NCBI RefSeq assembly: GCF_000819725.1
Contig: NZ_CDDH01000015.1
Span: 1 to 64,000 of the forward strand
Length of the DNA stretch: 64,000 nt
Direction of reading: 5' to 3'
Origin: Aeromonas australiensis
GTDB lineage: Bacteria > Pseudomonadota > Gammaproteobacteria > Enterobacterales > Aeromonadaceae
Each line of letters starts with the position of its first letter. The stretch's first letter is position 1. Below the pieces are notes generated by a model, which saw only the letters and a program-made list of their open reading frames with translations, searched no databases and was not told where the DNA came from. Shown one piece after another: positions 35,465-45,308 of the stretch. The position numbers were made by a program, and so were the translations under genes.

Positions 35465-35791
35465 ATTGGACAAACCGGAATAATTACCCGAATACCCATC
35501 AGAAGGTTGCCATCTGACCATGTATAAAAAACGCCCAACCAAGCTGGCCGGGCGGAGCATGCCACCTCCGTGTGGCGTATCCAACGGATACATTCATGCT
35601 CAACTCATCAATATCAACCCTCTAACGATTACACAAATATCAATTTAACATGCTGATTTAATGTGGTTTTATCCAGCTATTCTGGCAAAATGACGGCCGG
35701 TTGCGGCCTGGCTGGCCGACAGAACAAGATCCTGATCACACTTATTCACGAGCTGACGTTTTTTTCAGCTGGCCTATGGGGAGCGTTTTTT
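35465..35791. other. Intergenic region before btsS
   Basis: No gene seen. It is AT-rich near 35590-35660, where the btsS promoter is likely. GC-rich imperfect hairpins lie near 35533-35580. Confidence 0.4.
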
Positions 35792-37462
35792 ATGCAGTTG
35801 GTCCTCTCCTTGCTGCAACAGATGAGCGTCAGCCTGGTCATCGCTTACCTCTTTTCGAAAAGCCCGCTGTTGCGGCCATTGGCCAACTACTCCCTGAGAC
35901 TTCCTCATAAGATACTGATTTACTTCATTTTTTCTGCCTTTTGCATCCTCGGAACCTACGTGGGACTCGATATCGACGACGCCATTGCCAATACCCGGGC
36001 AGTGGGTGCTGTATTGGGGGGCCTGCTGGGCGGACCACTGGTGGGCTTTCTGGTTGGGCTGACTGGCGGTCTGCACCGCTATACCTTGGGGGGATTTACC
36101 GATCTGGCCTGCGCCATCTCCACTACCTGTGAAGGCTTGCTGGGCGGCCTGGTCCATTGGCGGCTGATGCGTGCCGGCAAGATGGATGCCCTGTTTGAAC
36201 CACGTATCGCGTTTTTCACCACGCTTTATGCCGAAATCCTGCAAATGGTGATCATCCTGTTGGTCGCCACCCCATTTGACAAGGCGCTATTGCTGGTGCG
36301 CGCTATCGCCATCCCGATGATCCTGGCCAACTCCTGTGGCGCCGCGCTATTTATCAGCATGATCCGCGACCAGCAGCAGATGTATGAGAAGTTTTCCCGG
36401 GTTTTCTCCGCCAAGGCACTGACCATCGCCAACCGCACTGTGGGGATCATGAGCCAGGGGTTTACCCCAGAGGCAAGCAGCAAAATCGCCCGTATCATTC
36501 AAGAAGAAACCGGAGTGGGAGCGGTCGCCATCACGGATACCGACAAGATCCTCGCCTTTATCGGGATCGGTGAAGATCACCACCTGCCAGGGACACCCAT
36601 CGCATCAGCCATCACCATGAACGCAATACGGCAGAATAAGGTGCTGTTTGCTGATGGTAACAGCCAGCCCTATCGCTGCAGCCTCTCCCCGACTTGCCAG
36701 CTGGGCTCGGTGCTGGTGATCCCGCTGCAGGGTGACAAGGGGGTGATCGGCACCATCAAGCTCTACGAGCCGAAGAAGCGGCTGTTTCTCAAGATCAACC
36801 ACACCCTGGGGGAGGGGATTGCCAACCTGCTTTCGCAACAGTTGCTAACCGGTCGGCTTGAGCAACAACAAAGGTTACTGGTGCAGTCCGAACTCAAGCT
36901 GACCCAGGCCCAGATCAACCCCCACTTTCTGTTCAACACCCTCAACACCATCAGTGCTATCACCCGGCGCGATCCGGACAGAGCTCGGGATCTGCTGCTG
37001 CATCTGTCGCTGTTCTTTCGCAAGAATCTCAAACGCCAGAGCGGCCTTGCCACCTTGCAGGAGGAGCAGGAGCACTGCCAATCCTATCTGGAGATCGAGC
37101 TGGCCCGCTTTGGCGATCGGCTGACGGTGCTAAACGAAATCCCGAGCCACCTTACCGGCCTGCGGCTGCCCAGCTTCACCCTGCAACCCCTGATCGAGAA
37201 TGCCATCAAACACGGTATCTCTACCCTGCTGGAGCAGGGGCGCATCCGCTTGTACACCGAGGAACATCCCACCAGCGTCACCATCCATGTGGAAGACAAC
37301 GCCGGGGCATGGCAAGCCAAACCGGCAGGTGACGGGCTTGGCATGACCATCGTCGACCGGCGACTGAAAAGCGCCTTTGGCGAGCGCTATGGCGTGACGA
37401 TTGCGTGCGAGCCGGAGCAGTGGACCCGGGTCTCGTTCACCATCCCCAAGGAGCAACCATGA
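35792..37462 (+). CDS. btsS: BtsS (YehU)-type LytS-family sensor histidine kinase
   Basis: The 556-aa protein has an N-terminal 5TM-LytS membrane domain (about 1-190), a GAF-like linker (about 215-350), and a His_kinase domain with the phospho-histidine in QINPHFLFNTLN (His378) and an ATPase domain (LQPLIENAIKHG). E. coli BtsS is 561 aa and senses external pyruvate. ATG 35792 has GGGAG 8 bases upstream; the extension to 35663 is not family-like. Its stop overlaps the btsR start (ATGA). Confidence 0.9.
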   Translation: MQLVLSLLQQMSVSLVIAYLFSKSPLLRPLANYSLRLPHKILIYFIFSAFCILGTYVGLDIDDAIANTRAVGAVLGGLLGGPLVGFLVGLTGGLHRYTLGGFTDLACAISTTCEGLLGGLVHWRLMRAGKMDALFEPRIAFFTTLYAEILQMVIILLVATPFDKALLLVRAIAIPMILANSCGAALFISMIRDQQQMYEKFSRVFSAKALTIANRTVGIMSQGFTPEASSKIARIIQEETGVGAVAITDTDKILAFIGIGEDHHLPGTPIASAITMNAIRQNKVLFADGNSQPYRCSLSPTCQLGSVLVIPLQGDKGVIGTIKLYEPKKRLFLKINHTLGEGIANLLSQQLLTGRLEQQQRLLVQSELKLTQAQINPHFLFNTLNTISAITRRDPDRARDLLLHLSLFFRKNLKRQSGLATLQEEQEHCQSYLEIELARFGDRLTVLNEIPSHLTGLRLPSFTLQPLIENAIKHGISTLLEQGRIRLYTEEHPTSVTIHVEDNAGAWQAKPAGDGLGMTIVDRRLKSAFGERYGVTIACEPEQWTRVSFTIPKEQP

Positions 37463-38163
37463 TCCGCACCCTGATAGTCGATGACGAACACTACGCCCGC
37501 GAAGAGCTGAGGCAACAGCTGGCCTGCGATCCTGCCATCGAGATCGTGGGGGAAGCGGCCAACGCCATCGAGGCGCTGCCGCTTATTCAGCGGCTCAAAC
37601 CCGATGTGGTCTTTCTCGATATCCAGATGCCCAAGCTGAGCGGCATGGCGCTGGTGGCCATGCTCGATCCCCTGCCCCGCATCGTCTTTGTCACCGCCTT
37701 TGACGAATATGCCATCCAGGCCTTTGAAGAGAACGCCTTCGACTACCTGCTCAAACCGGTAGAGCCCGCCCGGCTCGCCAAGACCCTCGCTCGCCTCAAG
37801 CAGGATATCTCCCCGCAGCCCATCGAGCGGCTGGCTCCCACCATCGACCATATCCCTGGCTATCTGCACAACCGGGTACGCCTGTTGCCCATCGCCCAGG
37901 TGGAGTATGCCTTCTCCGATCTCGGTGGCGTCCATGTGGCCTGTCAGGGCGAGCTGTTCCACACCCAGCTCACCCTCAAATCGCTGGAAGAAAAGAGCCC
38001 GCTGCTGCGCTGCCACCGCCAGTATCTGGTCTCCCCCAGCGCTATCTTCGAGATCCGGCTGCTGGATAACCAGCTGGCAGAGATTGTCACCCCGAATGGC
38101 GCCCGGGTGCCGGTCAGCCGCCGCTATCTCAAGGAGCTTAAGGATCAACTGGGGCTGGACTGA
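37459..38163 (+). CDS. btsR: BtsR (YehT)-type LytTR response regulator
   Basis: The 234-aa protein has a receiver domain with acidic residues Asp8 and Asp9, phosphoacceptor Asp54 (FLDIQMP) and Lys in YLLKPVE, then a LytTR DNA-binding domain (about 130-234). It is coupled to btsS by a 4-base overlap. In E. coli BtsR activates the CstA-family transporter gene btsT; here a CstA-family gene follows directly, which supports the same job. Confidence 0.92.
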   Translation: MIRTLIVDDEHYAREELRQQLACDPAIEIVGEAANAIEALPLIQRLKPDVVFLDIQMPKLSGMALVAMLDPLPRIVFVTAFDEYAIQAFEENAFDYLLKPVEPARLAKTLARLKQDISPQPIERLAPTIDHIPGYLHNRVRLLPIAQVEYAFSDLGGVHVACQGELFHTQLTLKSLEEKSPLLRCHRQYLVSPSAIFEIRLLDNQLAEIVTPNGARVPVSRRYLKELKDQLGLD

Positions 38164-38195
38164 GCCGCGGAGTGTGCGCCTGATCACAGACGCCG

Positions 38196-38223
38196 ACCGC
38201 TCGGCGCGCCAAAGCGCCGCTCG
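38196..38223. promoter_or_regulatory. Candidate BtsR direct-repeat site upstream of cstA
   Basis: ACCGCTCG (38196-38203) and GCCGCTCG (38216-38223) are direct repeats with 12 bases between them, about 80-110 bases before the cstA start. They resemble the ACC(G/A)CT(C/T)A repeats reported for E. coli YehT/BtsR. The GC-rich surroundings make a chance match possible. Confidence 0.35.
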
Positions 38224-38303
38224 GGGAGTTTCACCTGCCAATAAGGAGCAACCGTTTTAGACTCGCTATGCACACTAAAAAATAACAATGCAGGAGCGTA
38301 GCA

Positions 38304-39725
38304 ATGATCTGGTTCTTCCTCTGTGTCGGCTTACTTGTGGCTGGCTACTTCATATACGGCAAATTCATCGAACGGATATTTGGCCCTAACCCTGAGCTGA
38401 AAACACCCGCCATCACTCAGGCTGACGGAGTAGACTATGTCCCCATGTCCGACAAGAAAGTCTATCTGGTTCAACTGCTCAACATCGCAGGCGTCGGCCC
38501 CATCTTCGGCCCCATTCTCGGTGCGCTCTACGGCCCGGTCGCCATGCTCTGGATCGTCTTTGGCTGCATCTTCGCCGGCGCGGTACACGACTACTTCTCC
38601 GGTATGCTGTCGGTGCGCGCCAAAGGTGCCTCGGTGCCGACCGTGGTCGGTGAGCATCTGGGCACTGCCGCCAAGCACTTCATGAACCTGTTCGCCGTGG
38701 TGCTGCTGATGCTGGTGGGCGTGGTGTTCGTATTGAGCCCGGCAGGCTTGCTCGCCAACCTCACCTCCACCGACCTGGTCTACTGGATCCTGGCCATTTT
38801 TGCCTATTACGTCCTCGCCACCATAGTCCCCATCGACAAGATCATTGGCCGCTTTTACCCCATTTTCGGCGCCCTGCTGGTCTTTATGTCGGTTGGCCTC
38901 ATCATCGGCCTGATAGTGTCGGGCAAAGGCTTTTACAACACCGGGATGGATTTCTCCAACCTGCACCCGACTGAACTGCCACTCTGGCCGCTCTTGTTCA
39001 TCACAATCGCCTGTGGCGCCGTGTCGGGTTTTCATGCCACCCAGTCACCGCTGATGGCTCGCTGCATGCAAAACGAGAGCTCCGGCCGCTTCATCTTCTA
39101 CGGCGCCATGATTGGTGAAGGGATCATCGCCCTGATCTGGTGCACCCTGGGACTCTCTTTCTACGACAGTACCGAGGCGCTAAACGCCACTCTGGCAAGC
39201 GGTGGTCCCTCTGCCGTGGTACACGAGGTCTCTACCAGCCTGCTCGGCACAGTGGGCGGCATTCTGGCCATCCTGGGCGTCGTGATCCTGCCCATCACCT
39301 CCGGCGACACCGCGTTTCGCAGTGCCCGCCTGATTGTGGCGGACTTCCTGAAAATGACCCAGAAGCCGTTGGTCAAGCGCCTGCTGATTGCCATTCCTAT
39401 GTTTATCCTTGGTTTCATCATCTCCAAGGCGGAATTCGGGGTGATCTGGCGCTACTTCGGCTGGGCCAACCAGACCACCGCCGTCATCATGCTGTGGGCC
39501 GCGGCGGCCTACCTCATCAAAGAGGGCAAACTGCACTGGGTCTGCACCCTGCCAGCCATGTTCATGACCGCCGTGGTACTGACCTACCTGGCCAATGCGC
39601 CCATCGGTTTTGGCATGGAGATGGGGATCTCCACCATCATAGGTCTGACGGCCACCACAGTGATTACTGCGGCCTTCCTGATAAAGTTCCGCCAACCTCT
39701 GGTCAGTCGTACCAGCGAAGGGTAA
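38304..39725 (+). CDS. CstA-family pyruvate/peptide transporter
   Basis: The 473-aa protein has about 12-13 membrane segments and family motifs (LLNIAGVGPIFGPILGALYGP, GAVHDYFSGMLSVR, SGFHATQSPLMARC, GDTAFRSARL). It is much shorter than E. coli CstA/BtsT (about 700 aa) and belongs to the short CstA type. BtsT is a pyruvate/H+ symporter; location directly behind btsSR suggests pyruvate uptake here. ATG 38304 follows AGGAG. A strong terminator comes after. Confidence 0.9.
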   Translation: MIWFFLCVGLLVAGYFIYGKFIERIFGPNPELKTPAITQADGVDYVPMSDKKVYLVQLLNIAGVGPIFGPILGALYGPVAMLWIVFGCIFAGAVHDYFSGMLSVRAKGASVPTVVGEHLGTAAKHFMNLFAVVLLMLVGVVFVLSPAGLLANLTSTDLVYWILAIFAYYVLATIVPIDKIIGRFYPIFGALLVFMSVGLIIGLIVSGKGFYNTGMDFSNLHPTELPLWPLLFITIACGAVSGFHATQSPLMARCMQNESSGRFIFYGAMIGEGIIALIWCTLGLSFYDSTEALNATLASGGPSAVVHEVSTSLLGTVGGILAILGVVILPITSGDTAFRSARLIVADFLKMTQKPLVKRLLIAIPMFILGFIISKAEFGVIWRYFGWANQTTAVIMLWAAAAYLIKEGKLHWVCTLPAMFMTAVVLTYLANAPIGFGMEMGISTIIGLTATTVITAAFLIKFRQPLVSRTSEG

Positions 39726-39756
39726 CACAGCAAAAAATGCTGTAAGACACCGCATA

Positions 39757-39782
39757 AAAAGGCGCCATAAGGCGCCTTTTTT
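39757..39782 (+). terminator. Terminator of cstA
   Basis: AAAAGGCGCC / GGCGCCTTTT, 10-bp stem with ATAA loop, then further Ts. Confidence 0.85.
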
Positions 39783-39947
39783 AATGACAGAAATACTAAT
39801 AAAACAACTGCCGCACGGCTTCAGCTTCAATACAGCGACTAGCTTTAAGATCTCGCACGAACGGATGATAAATGTGTGATTCTTAATTGCTTTAGTGCTT
39901 GCTGGAACCCATGATTAAGCGGCGCATCACGCCACAGGAGGTTATAA

Positions 39948-40286
39948 ATGGCCCTTGATTATTTTGCCCTTGGCCTGCTCGTCTTTGTCGGATTGGTCAT
40001 CTTTTACGGGATCATCGTGATCCACGATATTCCGTATGAAATAGCCAAACATCGTCAGCACCCCCATCAAGACGCCATTCACGTGGCGGGCTGGGTCAGT
40101 CTGTTTACCCTGCATGTGTTGTGGCCCTTCCTCTGGATCTGGGCCACCCTTTATCGACCCGATCGCGGCTGGGGCTTTAGCCAGCGCCTGCAAAAAGATG
40201 AAGACGATCTGGCTGCCCTCAAGCAGGAGCTGGCGGATCTGAAAAGCCGAATCAACGCTATCGAACAGAGTGAGCAACAGGGATAA
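39948..40286 (+). CDS. DUF3302 membrane protein (YibI/YiaW-like)
   Basis: The 112-aa protein has two membrane segments (about 5-28 and 45-68), the motif HDIPYEIAKHRQHPHQDAIH between them, and a C-terminal coiled coil (LAALKQELADLKSRINAIE). In E. coli YibI and YiaW precede the HlyD-like YibH and YiaV genes; here the same pairing is seen with 3 bases between the genes. AGGAGG precedes ATG 39948. Function of the pair is not established. Confidence 0.9.
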   Translation: MALDYFALGLLVFVGLVIFYGIIVIHDIPYEIAKHRQHPHQDAIHVAGWVSLFTLHVLWPFLWIWATLYRPDRGWGFSQRLQKDEDDLAALKQELADLKSRINAIEQSEQQG

Positions 40287-40289
40287 ATC

Positions 40290-41327
40290 ATGGACCTGCT
40301 ACTGATCCTGACCTACACGGCACTGTGTGTCGCCATCTTCAAAATCTTCCGCATCCCGCTCAACAAGTGGACAGTTCCCACCGCCGCACTGGGTGGCGTC
40401 GTGCTCATTGGCACCCTGATCATGCTGATGAACTACAACCATCCCTACTCCGAGATGGCGCGCAACTACTATGTCTCCACCCCCATAGTGCCGCTGGTCA
40501 AGGGCCGGGTCATTGAGGTACCGGTAGAGGCCAACCAGCCGGTGCAAAAAGGGGATGTGCTGTTTCGCATCGATGACGAGCCGTTTCGTCTGAAAGTGGA
40601 GAGCCTCACTGCCCGGGTCGAAGCCAATCGCGAGCACCTCAACTCCATCGAGGCCAGACTACGCTCCGCCAGGCTCGATCGGGATCGCGCCAGCGACCTG
40701 ATGCGTCGCGGTGTCGGCAAACAGCGCGATCTGGACGTCACCCAGGCCAACGTGGACGATATCGTGGCCCAGATTGACCAGCAGAAAGCCACCCTGAACG
40801 ATCTGCAAGCCCAACTGCTGGAAGCCAAGTACCAGCAGTCCCAAACCGTGGTCTATGCCCCGAGCGATGGCCATGTGGTGCAGCTCGCCCTGCGCCCCGG
40901 CATGATCGCCACCCCCTTCATGTACCGTCCGGTGATGACCTTCATCCACAAGGATGACACCGCCTACGTCGGCTGGTTCTGGCAGAACAGCATGCAGCGA
41001 CTGGCGGTGGGCGATGAGGCCGAGGTGGTGATCGATGGCGTACCCGGCAAGATCTTCCAGGGCAAGGTGACGGCCGTGGTTCCGGCCATTGCCGCCGGTA
41101 ACGTACAGGCCAACGCCGGTCTGCTGGATCAGACCACAGCGGTGCGTCCCGGTCGTCTGCCGGTAGTTATCTCCATCACGGATCCGGAGTGGGCCAAGTA
41201 TCAGGTGATTGCCGGTGCCAGCGGACAGGCGGCTATCTATACCCAGCATTTCCACCATGTATCTGTAATGCGCAAGGTGCTGCTGCGCATGGCAAGCTGG
41301 ATGAATTATATCTTCCCGTTCCATTAG
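40290..41327 (+). CDS. HlyD-family membrane fusion protein (YibH/YiaV-like)
   Basis: The 345-aa protein has N-terminal membrane segments (about 3-18 and 30-50), a lipoyl-like half ([30 protein letters not shown]), a coiled-coil hairpin (about 100-185), the returning half-motif [16 protein letters not shown] and a beta-barrel. It probably works with the DUF3302 protein and an unidentified exporter. No ABC or MFS gene is adjacent. Confidence 0.9.
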   Translation: MDLLLILTYTALCVAIFKIFRIPLNKWTVPTAALGGVVLIGTLIMLMNYNHPYSEMARNYYVSTPIVPLVKGRVIEVPVEANQPVQKGDVLFRIDDEPFRLKVESLTARVEANREHLNSIEARLRSARLDRDRASDLMRRGVGKQRDLDVTQANVDDIVAQIDQQKATLNDLQAQLLEAKYQQSQTVVYAPSDGHVVQLALRPGMIATPFMYRPVMTFIHKDDTAYVGWFWQNSMQRLAVGDEAEVVIDGVPGKIFQGKVTAVVPAIAAGNVQANAGLLDQTTAVRPGRLPVVISITDPEWAKYQVIAGASGQAAIYTQHFHHVSVMRKVLLRMASWMNYIFPFH

Positions 41328-41342
41328 TCAGTCCCCAAACAC

Positions 41343-41377
41343 TCAGCGGGTCGGCATCATGCCGGCCCGCTGTTTTT
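41343..41377 (+). terminator. Terminator of the YibIH-like operon
   Basis: CAGCGGGTCGGCAT and ATGCCGGCCCGCTG pair with one G-T wobble, followed by a T run. Confidence 0.75.
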
Positions 41378-41393
41378 GTGACGGCAAGCACCC

Positions 41394-41399
41394 TATAAT
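41394..41399 (+). promoter_or_regulatory. Possible -10 element of radD
   Basis: A consensus TATAAT lies 41 bases before the radD start. The -35 is unclear because the region overlaps the preceding terminator T run. Confidence 0.35.
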
Positions 41400-41439
41400 G
41401 GCGCCATCCTGCCCCACCCCACATCGACCCCCAGCCTGC

Positions 41440-43200
41440 ATGTTTGTTCTCAGACCCTATCAGACCGACGCCGTCAACGCCGTGATCAGCCACTTTCGCA
41501 AACACCCGGATCCCGCCGTGGTGGTGCTGCCAACCGGGGCCGGCAAGAGTCTGGTGATTGCCGAGCTGGCCCGCAAGGCGCGTGGTCGGGTGCTGGTGCT
41601 GGCCCACGTCAAGGAGCTGGTGGAGCAGAACCATGCCAAGTACGAGGCATGGGGGCTCAAAGCCGACATCTTCGCCGCCGGGCTGGATCGCAAGGAGGCA
41701 AGCGCCCAGGTGGTGTTCGGCTCGGTGCAGTCGGTCGCCCGCAATCTGGCGGCCTTCGACAGCGCCTTCTCGCTGCTCGTTATCGACGAGTGCCATCGGG
41801 TCTCGCTCGATGACGACAGCCAGTACCATCAGGTGATCGACCATCTCAAGTCCGCCAATCCGGCCCTCAAGATCCTCGGCCTCACCGCCACCCCCTATCG
41901 GCTCGGGCTGGGCTGGATCTACCGGCGCCACTACCACGGCATGGTCAAGAGCCACGGCGAGCGGCTGTTTGGTGACTGCGTATTCGAACTGCCCCTGCGT
42001 TTCATGGTGAAAAACGGCTACCTGACACCGCCGCGCATGGTGGATGCCCCCATCGTCCACTACGACTTCAGCAAGCTGGTGGCGCGGGAGAATGGCCTGT
42101 TCAGCGAGGCGGATCTCAACGGCGAGCTCAAGCGCCAGCAGCGGGTCACCCCCCATATCCTGAGCCAGGTGCTGGAGTATGCCGCCGACCGGCAGGGGGT
42201 GATGATCTTCGCCGCCACCGTCGAACACGCCCGCGAAATTCACGGCCTGCTGGGTGCCAGAGGGGAGCAAGCAGCCCTTATCACCGGCGAAACGCCGGGG
42301 CCGGCGCGCGATGCCCTTATCAGCGCCTTCAAGGCCCGCGAACTCAAGTTTCTGGTCAACGTGGCGGTGCTCACCACCGGCTTCGATGCCCCCCATGTCG
42401 ATCTTATCGTGATGCTCAGGCCCACCGAGTCGGTCTCGCTCTATCAGCAGATCGTCGGGCGGGGCCTGCGCCTCTCGCCTGGCAAAGAGGATTGTCTGGT
42501 GCTCGACTATGCGGGCAACAACTTCAACCTGTTCGCCCCCGAAGTGGGGGAGCCTCGCCCCCACGCCGGTACCGAGCCGGTGCAGGTGCCCTGCCCCGCC
42601 TGCGGTTTTGCCAACACCTTCTGGGGCAAGACCGACGAGGATGGCAAGGTGATCGAGCACTACGGCCGCCGCTGTCAGGGGCTGTTTGAAGATGACGAGG
42701 GTAACCGCGAAGAGTGTGACTACCGCTTTCGCGCCAAGATCTGCCCCGGCTGCGGTGCGGAGAACGACATCGCCGCCCGCCGCTGCCAGCACTGCGATCA
42801 GCTGCTGGTGGACCCTGACGACAAGCTCAAAGAGGCGCTCAATCTCAAGGATTGCATGGTGATCCGCTGCGCGGGTCTCACCTTCACCGCAGGGCGCGGC
42901 AAACAGGGGGAGCGGCTGGAGGTGACCTACCACGATGAGGATGGCCTAACCCTCAGCGAATACTTCGGATTTCACTCCCCGGGCGCACGGCGCTTGTTTC
43001 AACAGCACTTTGTGCGTCATCATTGGCCCGCCCCGGGGCTGGAGCCCGAATTTGCCACCCTGGCGAGCGTGCTGGCCGCGCAAAGTCAGTTCCGTCATCC
43101 GGATTTTGTCATCGCCCGCAAATCGGGTCGCTTCTGGCAGATAAAAGAGAAGATTTTTGATTATGAGGGTCGCTATCGCACCGCCAACTCGATGGTGTGA
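41440..43200 (+). CDS. radD: RadD (YejH) DEAD/DEAH-box repair helicase
   Basis: The protein is 586 aa from ATG 41440, the same length as E. coli RadD. It has an SF2 helicase core with Walker A PTGAGKS, DECH-type Walker B (VIDECHR), LTATPYR (motif III), motif [15 protein letters not shown], and a Cys-rich zinc region ([24 protein letters not shown]). RadD acts in double-strand-break repair with RecA and SSB. The extension to 41359 is rejected on family length. Confidence 0.93.
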   Translation: MFVLRPYQTDAVNAVISHFRKHPDPAVVVLPTGAGKSLVIAELARKARGRVLVLAHVKELVEQNHAKYEAWGLKADIFAAGLDRKEASAQVVFGSVQSVARNLAAFDSAFSLLVIDECHRVSLDDDSQYHQVIDHLKSANPALKILGLTATPYRLGLGWIYRRHYHGMVKSHGERLFGDCVFELPLRFMVKNGYLTPPRMVDAPIVHYDFSKLVARENGLFSEADLNGELKRQQRVTPHILSQVLEYAADRQGVMIFAATVEHAREIHGLLGARGEQAALITGETPGPARDALISAFKARELKFLVNVAVLTTGFDAPHVDLIVMLRPTESVSLYQQIVGRGLRLSPGKEDCLVLDYAGNNFNLFAPEVGEPRPHAGTEPVQVPCPACGFANTFWGKTDEDGKVIEHYGRRCQGLFEDDEGNREECDYRFRAKICPGCGAENDIAARRCQHCDQLLVDPDDKLKEALNLKDCMVIRCAGLTFTAGRGKQGERLEVTYHDEDGLTLSEYFGFHSPGARRLFQQHFVRHHWPAPGLEPEFATLASVLAAQSQFRHPDFVIARKSGRFWQIKEKIFDYEGRYRTANSMV

Positions 43201-43278
43201 TGGCGACCGCCATCAATCCCATGAATTGCGTTACCCCGCCACTCCTGCATCGGCGGGTGACACAAGCTTGAATTATCA

Positions 43279-43303
43279 GGGTCGGCACCACTGCCGACCC
43301 CCT
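43279..43303 (+). terminator. Terminator of radD
   Basis: GGGTCGGCA / TGCCGACCC, 9-bp stem with CCAC loop and short CCTTC tail. Confidence 0.65.
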
Positions 43304-43323
43304 TCGTCATGTTAGAGGATGTT

Positions 43324-44763
43324 ATGCAGCGGCTGTTGATTGGTTTTTGTGCTCTCTTTTCTTCTCTGGCGGCTCACGCCGCCCCGCTGACGCCCCCTCA
43401 GGGTGGCCAGTACGCCATCATGGTGCAGGGTAACAACGGCGTCGAGTTCGCCCGCCACGCCGATCAGATGATCGCCCCCGCCTCCACCATGAAGGTGCTC
43501 ACCGCGCTGGCAGCCCGCCTCGAGCTGGGTGCCGATTTCCGCTTCGCCACCGATATTCAGGCCCAGCCGGGCGCCAAACAGGGTGACACCATCAACGGCG
43601 ATATCTGGATCAACTTCGTCGGCGACCCCACCCTCTCCCGCATGGATCTGCTGGCCCTGTTCAAACAGCTTGGCGTCACCAGCATCAAGGGCAATGTCTA
43701 CGTCAACACCGGCGCCTACAACGGCTACGAGCGGGGCAACGGCTGGTCGTGGGGGGATCAGACCCTCTGCTTTGCCGCTCCCGTCTCCTCGGTCATCATC
43801 GACAAGAACTGCGCCTACGCCACCATCACCGCCACCCAGATTGGCAAACCGGCTGTGGGCAATGTGGCCACTGGCGTGGCCATCGGCATCGGGGCCGACA
43901 ACGTGGAGGTGATGAGCTATGGCGACATGGCACGTCAGTTCTGTGCGCTGGAAGTGGACATGGCCAAGGGCAACTTCTACGAGCTCAAGGGTTGTATTAC
44001 TCCGAACAAGGAGCCACAGGGGCTGCGCTTTGCCATCCACGACGTGGAAGCCTGGGGCTGGGACAACATCCGCTGGGCGATGAACCGGGCGGGCATCAAG
44101 CATGATGGCCTGCTGCGGGTCACCCACAAGGCACCGATCGGTGCCGAGACCCTCGGCACCCACTACTCGGTCTCCCTGCCGGTGATGCTGGCCAAGATGC
44201 TGAAAAAATCGGACAACCTCTACGCCGACACCTTCCTCAAAACCGTGGGCCGTCACTACTACAACAAGCCGGGCAGCTATCGCAGCGGCACCATGGCGGT
44301 ACGCGCCATCCTGACCAAACATGGCATCGATCTGGGTAATGCCACTCTGGCCGACGGCTCCGGCCTCTCAGCCCACAATCTCATCAGTGCCCGTCAGATG
44401 ATGTCGGTGCTGAACTTCATCCAGAAAAACGATGCCGAGCTTGGCCTCATCAAACTGCTGCCAAGCTCCCAGGTGGATGGCACTCTGGCGTGGCGGCGCA
44501 GTGTCACCGCCCCCATGATGAAGAACAAGGTTCACGCCAAGACCGGCACCATCACCGGCACCTCCAATCTGGCCGGTTTTATCGATACCGCGAGCGGTCA
44601 ACGCAAAGCCTTCGTGATGTTCCAGCGCGGCCTGTCGCAGGATCCGGCCACCCACGAGCGTTATCGCGCCAGCAAGGCCCCCTGGCCCTGGACTGTGTTC
44701 GAGAAGGGGGTGCTGGAGAGCATCTATCAGCAACAGCCGATCCAGATCGCCGAGCCGCAATAA
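43324..44763 (+). CDS. dacB: D-alanyl-D-alanine carboxypeptidase/endopeptidase PBP4
   Basis: The 479-aa periplasmic class C penicillin-binding protein has a signal peptide ending near AHA-A (residue about 19). Catalytic motifs: SxxK as STMK (Ser54), SxN as SDN, KTG as KTGT. A large inserted domain between SxxK and SxN is typical of PBP4. It trims cross-links in peptidoglycan. AGAGG lies 6 bases before ATG 43324, so that start is preferred to 43309. Confidence 0.92.
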   Translation: MQRLLIGFCALFSSLAAHAAPLTPPQGGQYAIMVQGNNGVEFARHADQMIAPASTMKVLTALAARLELGADFRFATDIQAQPGAKQGDTINGDIWINFVGDPTLSRMDLLALFKQLGVTSIKGNVYVNTGAYNGYERGNGWSWGDQTLCFAAPVSSVIIDKNCAYATITATQIGKPAVGNVATGVAIGIGADNVEVMSYGDMARQFCALEVDMAKGNFYELKGCITPNKEPQGLRFAIHDVEAWGWDNIRWAMNRAGIKHDGLLRVTHKAPIGAETLGTHYSVSLPVMLAKMLKKSDNLYADTFLKTVGRHYYNKPGSYRSGTMAVRAILTKHGIDLGNATLADGSGLSAHNLISARQMMSVLNFIQKNDAELGLIKLLPSSQVDGTLAWRRSVTAPMMKNKVHAKTGTITGTSNLAGFIDTASGQRKAFVMFQRGLSQDPATHERYRASKAPWPWTVFEKGVLESIYQQQPIQIAEPQ

Positions 44764-44792
44764 GCAGCCAAGGATCGGGGGGTCAGCCATCG

Positions 44793-44816
44793 CCGTATCA
44801 CCAACCCGCGATACGG
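44793..44816. other. Hairpin between dacB and grxA
   Basis: CCGTATC / GATACGG, 7-bp stem with a ten-base loop and no T tract. Confidence 0.4.
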
Positions 44817-44940
44817 TAATAGGGCAACTCGAATCACGGTATCGATAATTTCGGCTTCAAGTCGCCACGAGGCAGGGCTATGCTGTTGCCTGCCTCATAT
44901 CAACGGCCATACAAAAACGGCTTAAAAACGGAGAGAAAAT

Positions 44941-45204
44941 ATGTTTGCAGTGATTTTTGGTCGCCCGGGTTGCCCCTACTGTGTCCGTGCCGTACAGATC
45001 GCCGAGCAGCTGACCGAACAGCGCGATGACTTCAAATTCCGCTACGTGGATATCCATGCCGAAGGGATCACCAAAGAAGATCTGGCCAAGAGCGCCGGCA
45101 AGCCGGTCAACACAGTGCCGCAGATCTTCCTGGACGAGCAGCACATTGGCGGCTGCACCGATTTCGAAGCCTACGCCAAAGCGAATCTGGGTCTCTACCA
45201 GTAA
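44941..45204 (+). CDS. grxA: Glutaredoxin 1
   Basis: The 87-aa cytoplasmic dithiol glutaredoxin has the active site CPYC (Cys11, Cys14), TVPQIFLDEQHIGGCTDFEAY and the length of E. coli GrxA (85 aa). It reduces ribonucleotide reductase and other disulfides with glutathione. AGAGAA-type purines lie before ATG 44941. A perfect bidirectional terminator follows. Confidence 0.94.
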   Translation: MFAVIFGRPGCPYCVRAVQIAEQLTEQRDDFKFRYVDIHAEGITKEDLAKSAGKPVNTVPQIFLDEQHIGGCTDFEAYAKANLGLYQ

Positions 45205-45246
45205 TGCCTGCGGGTCACCTCGAGCGGGTTGACCGCTAGAGCGTAT

Positions 45247-45280
45247 AAAAAATCCGGCGCCATCAGGCGCCGGATTTTTT
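45247..45280. terminator. Bidirectional terminator (grxA / EEP lipoprotein)
   Basis: A 15-bp perfect stem, AAAAAATCCGGCGCC and its complement, with ATCA loop; it has T runs on both strands between convergent genes. Confidence 0.92.
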
Positions 45281-45308
45281 ATGGGAAACACGCACACATC
45301 ATTCCCGA

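Noticed and set aside
41233-42933. 566-codon minus-strand ORF across radD
   Set aside because: Antisense shadow; radD on the plus strand has all helicase motifs.
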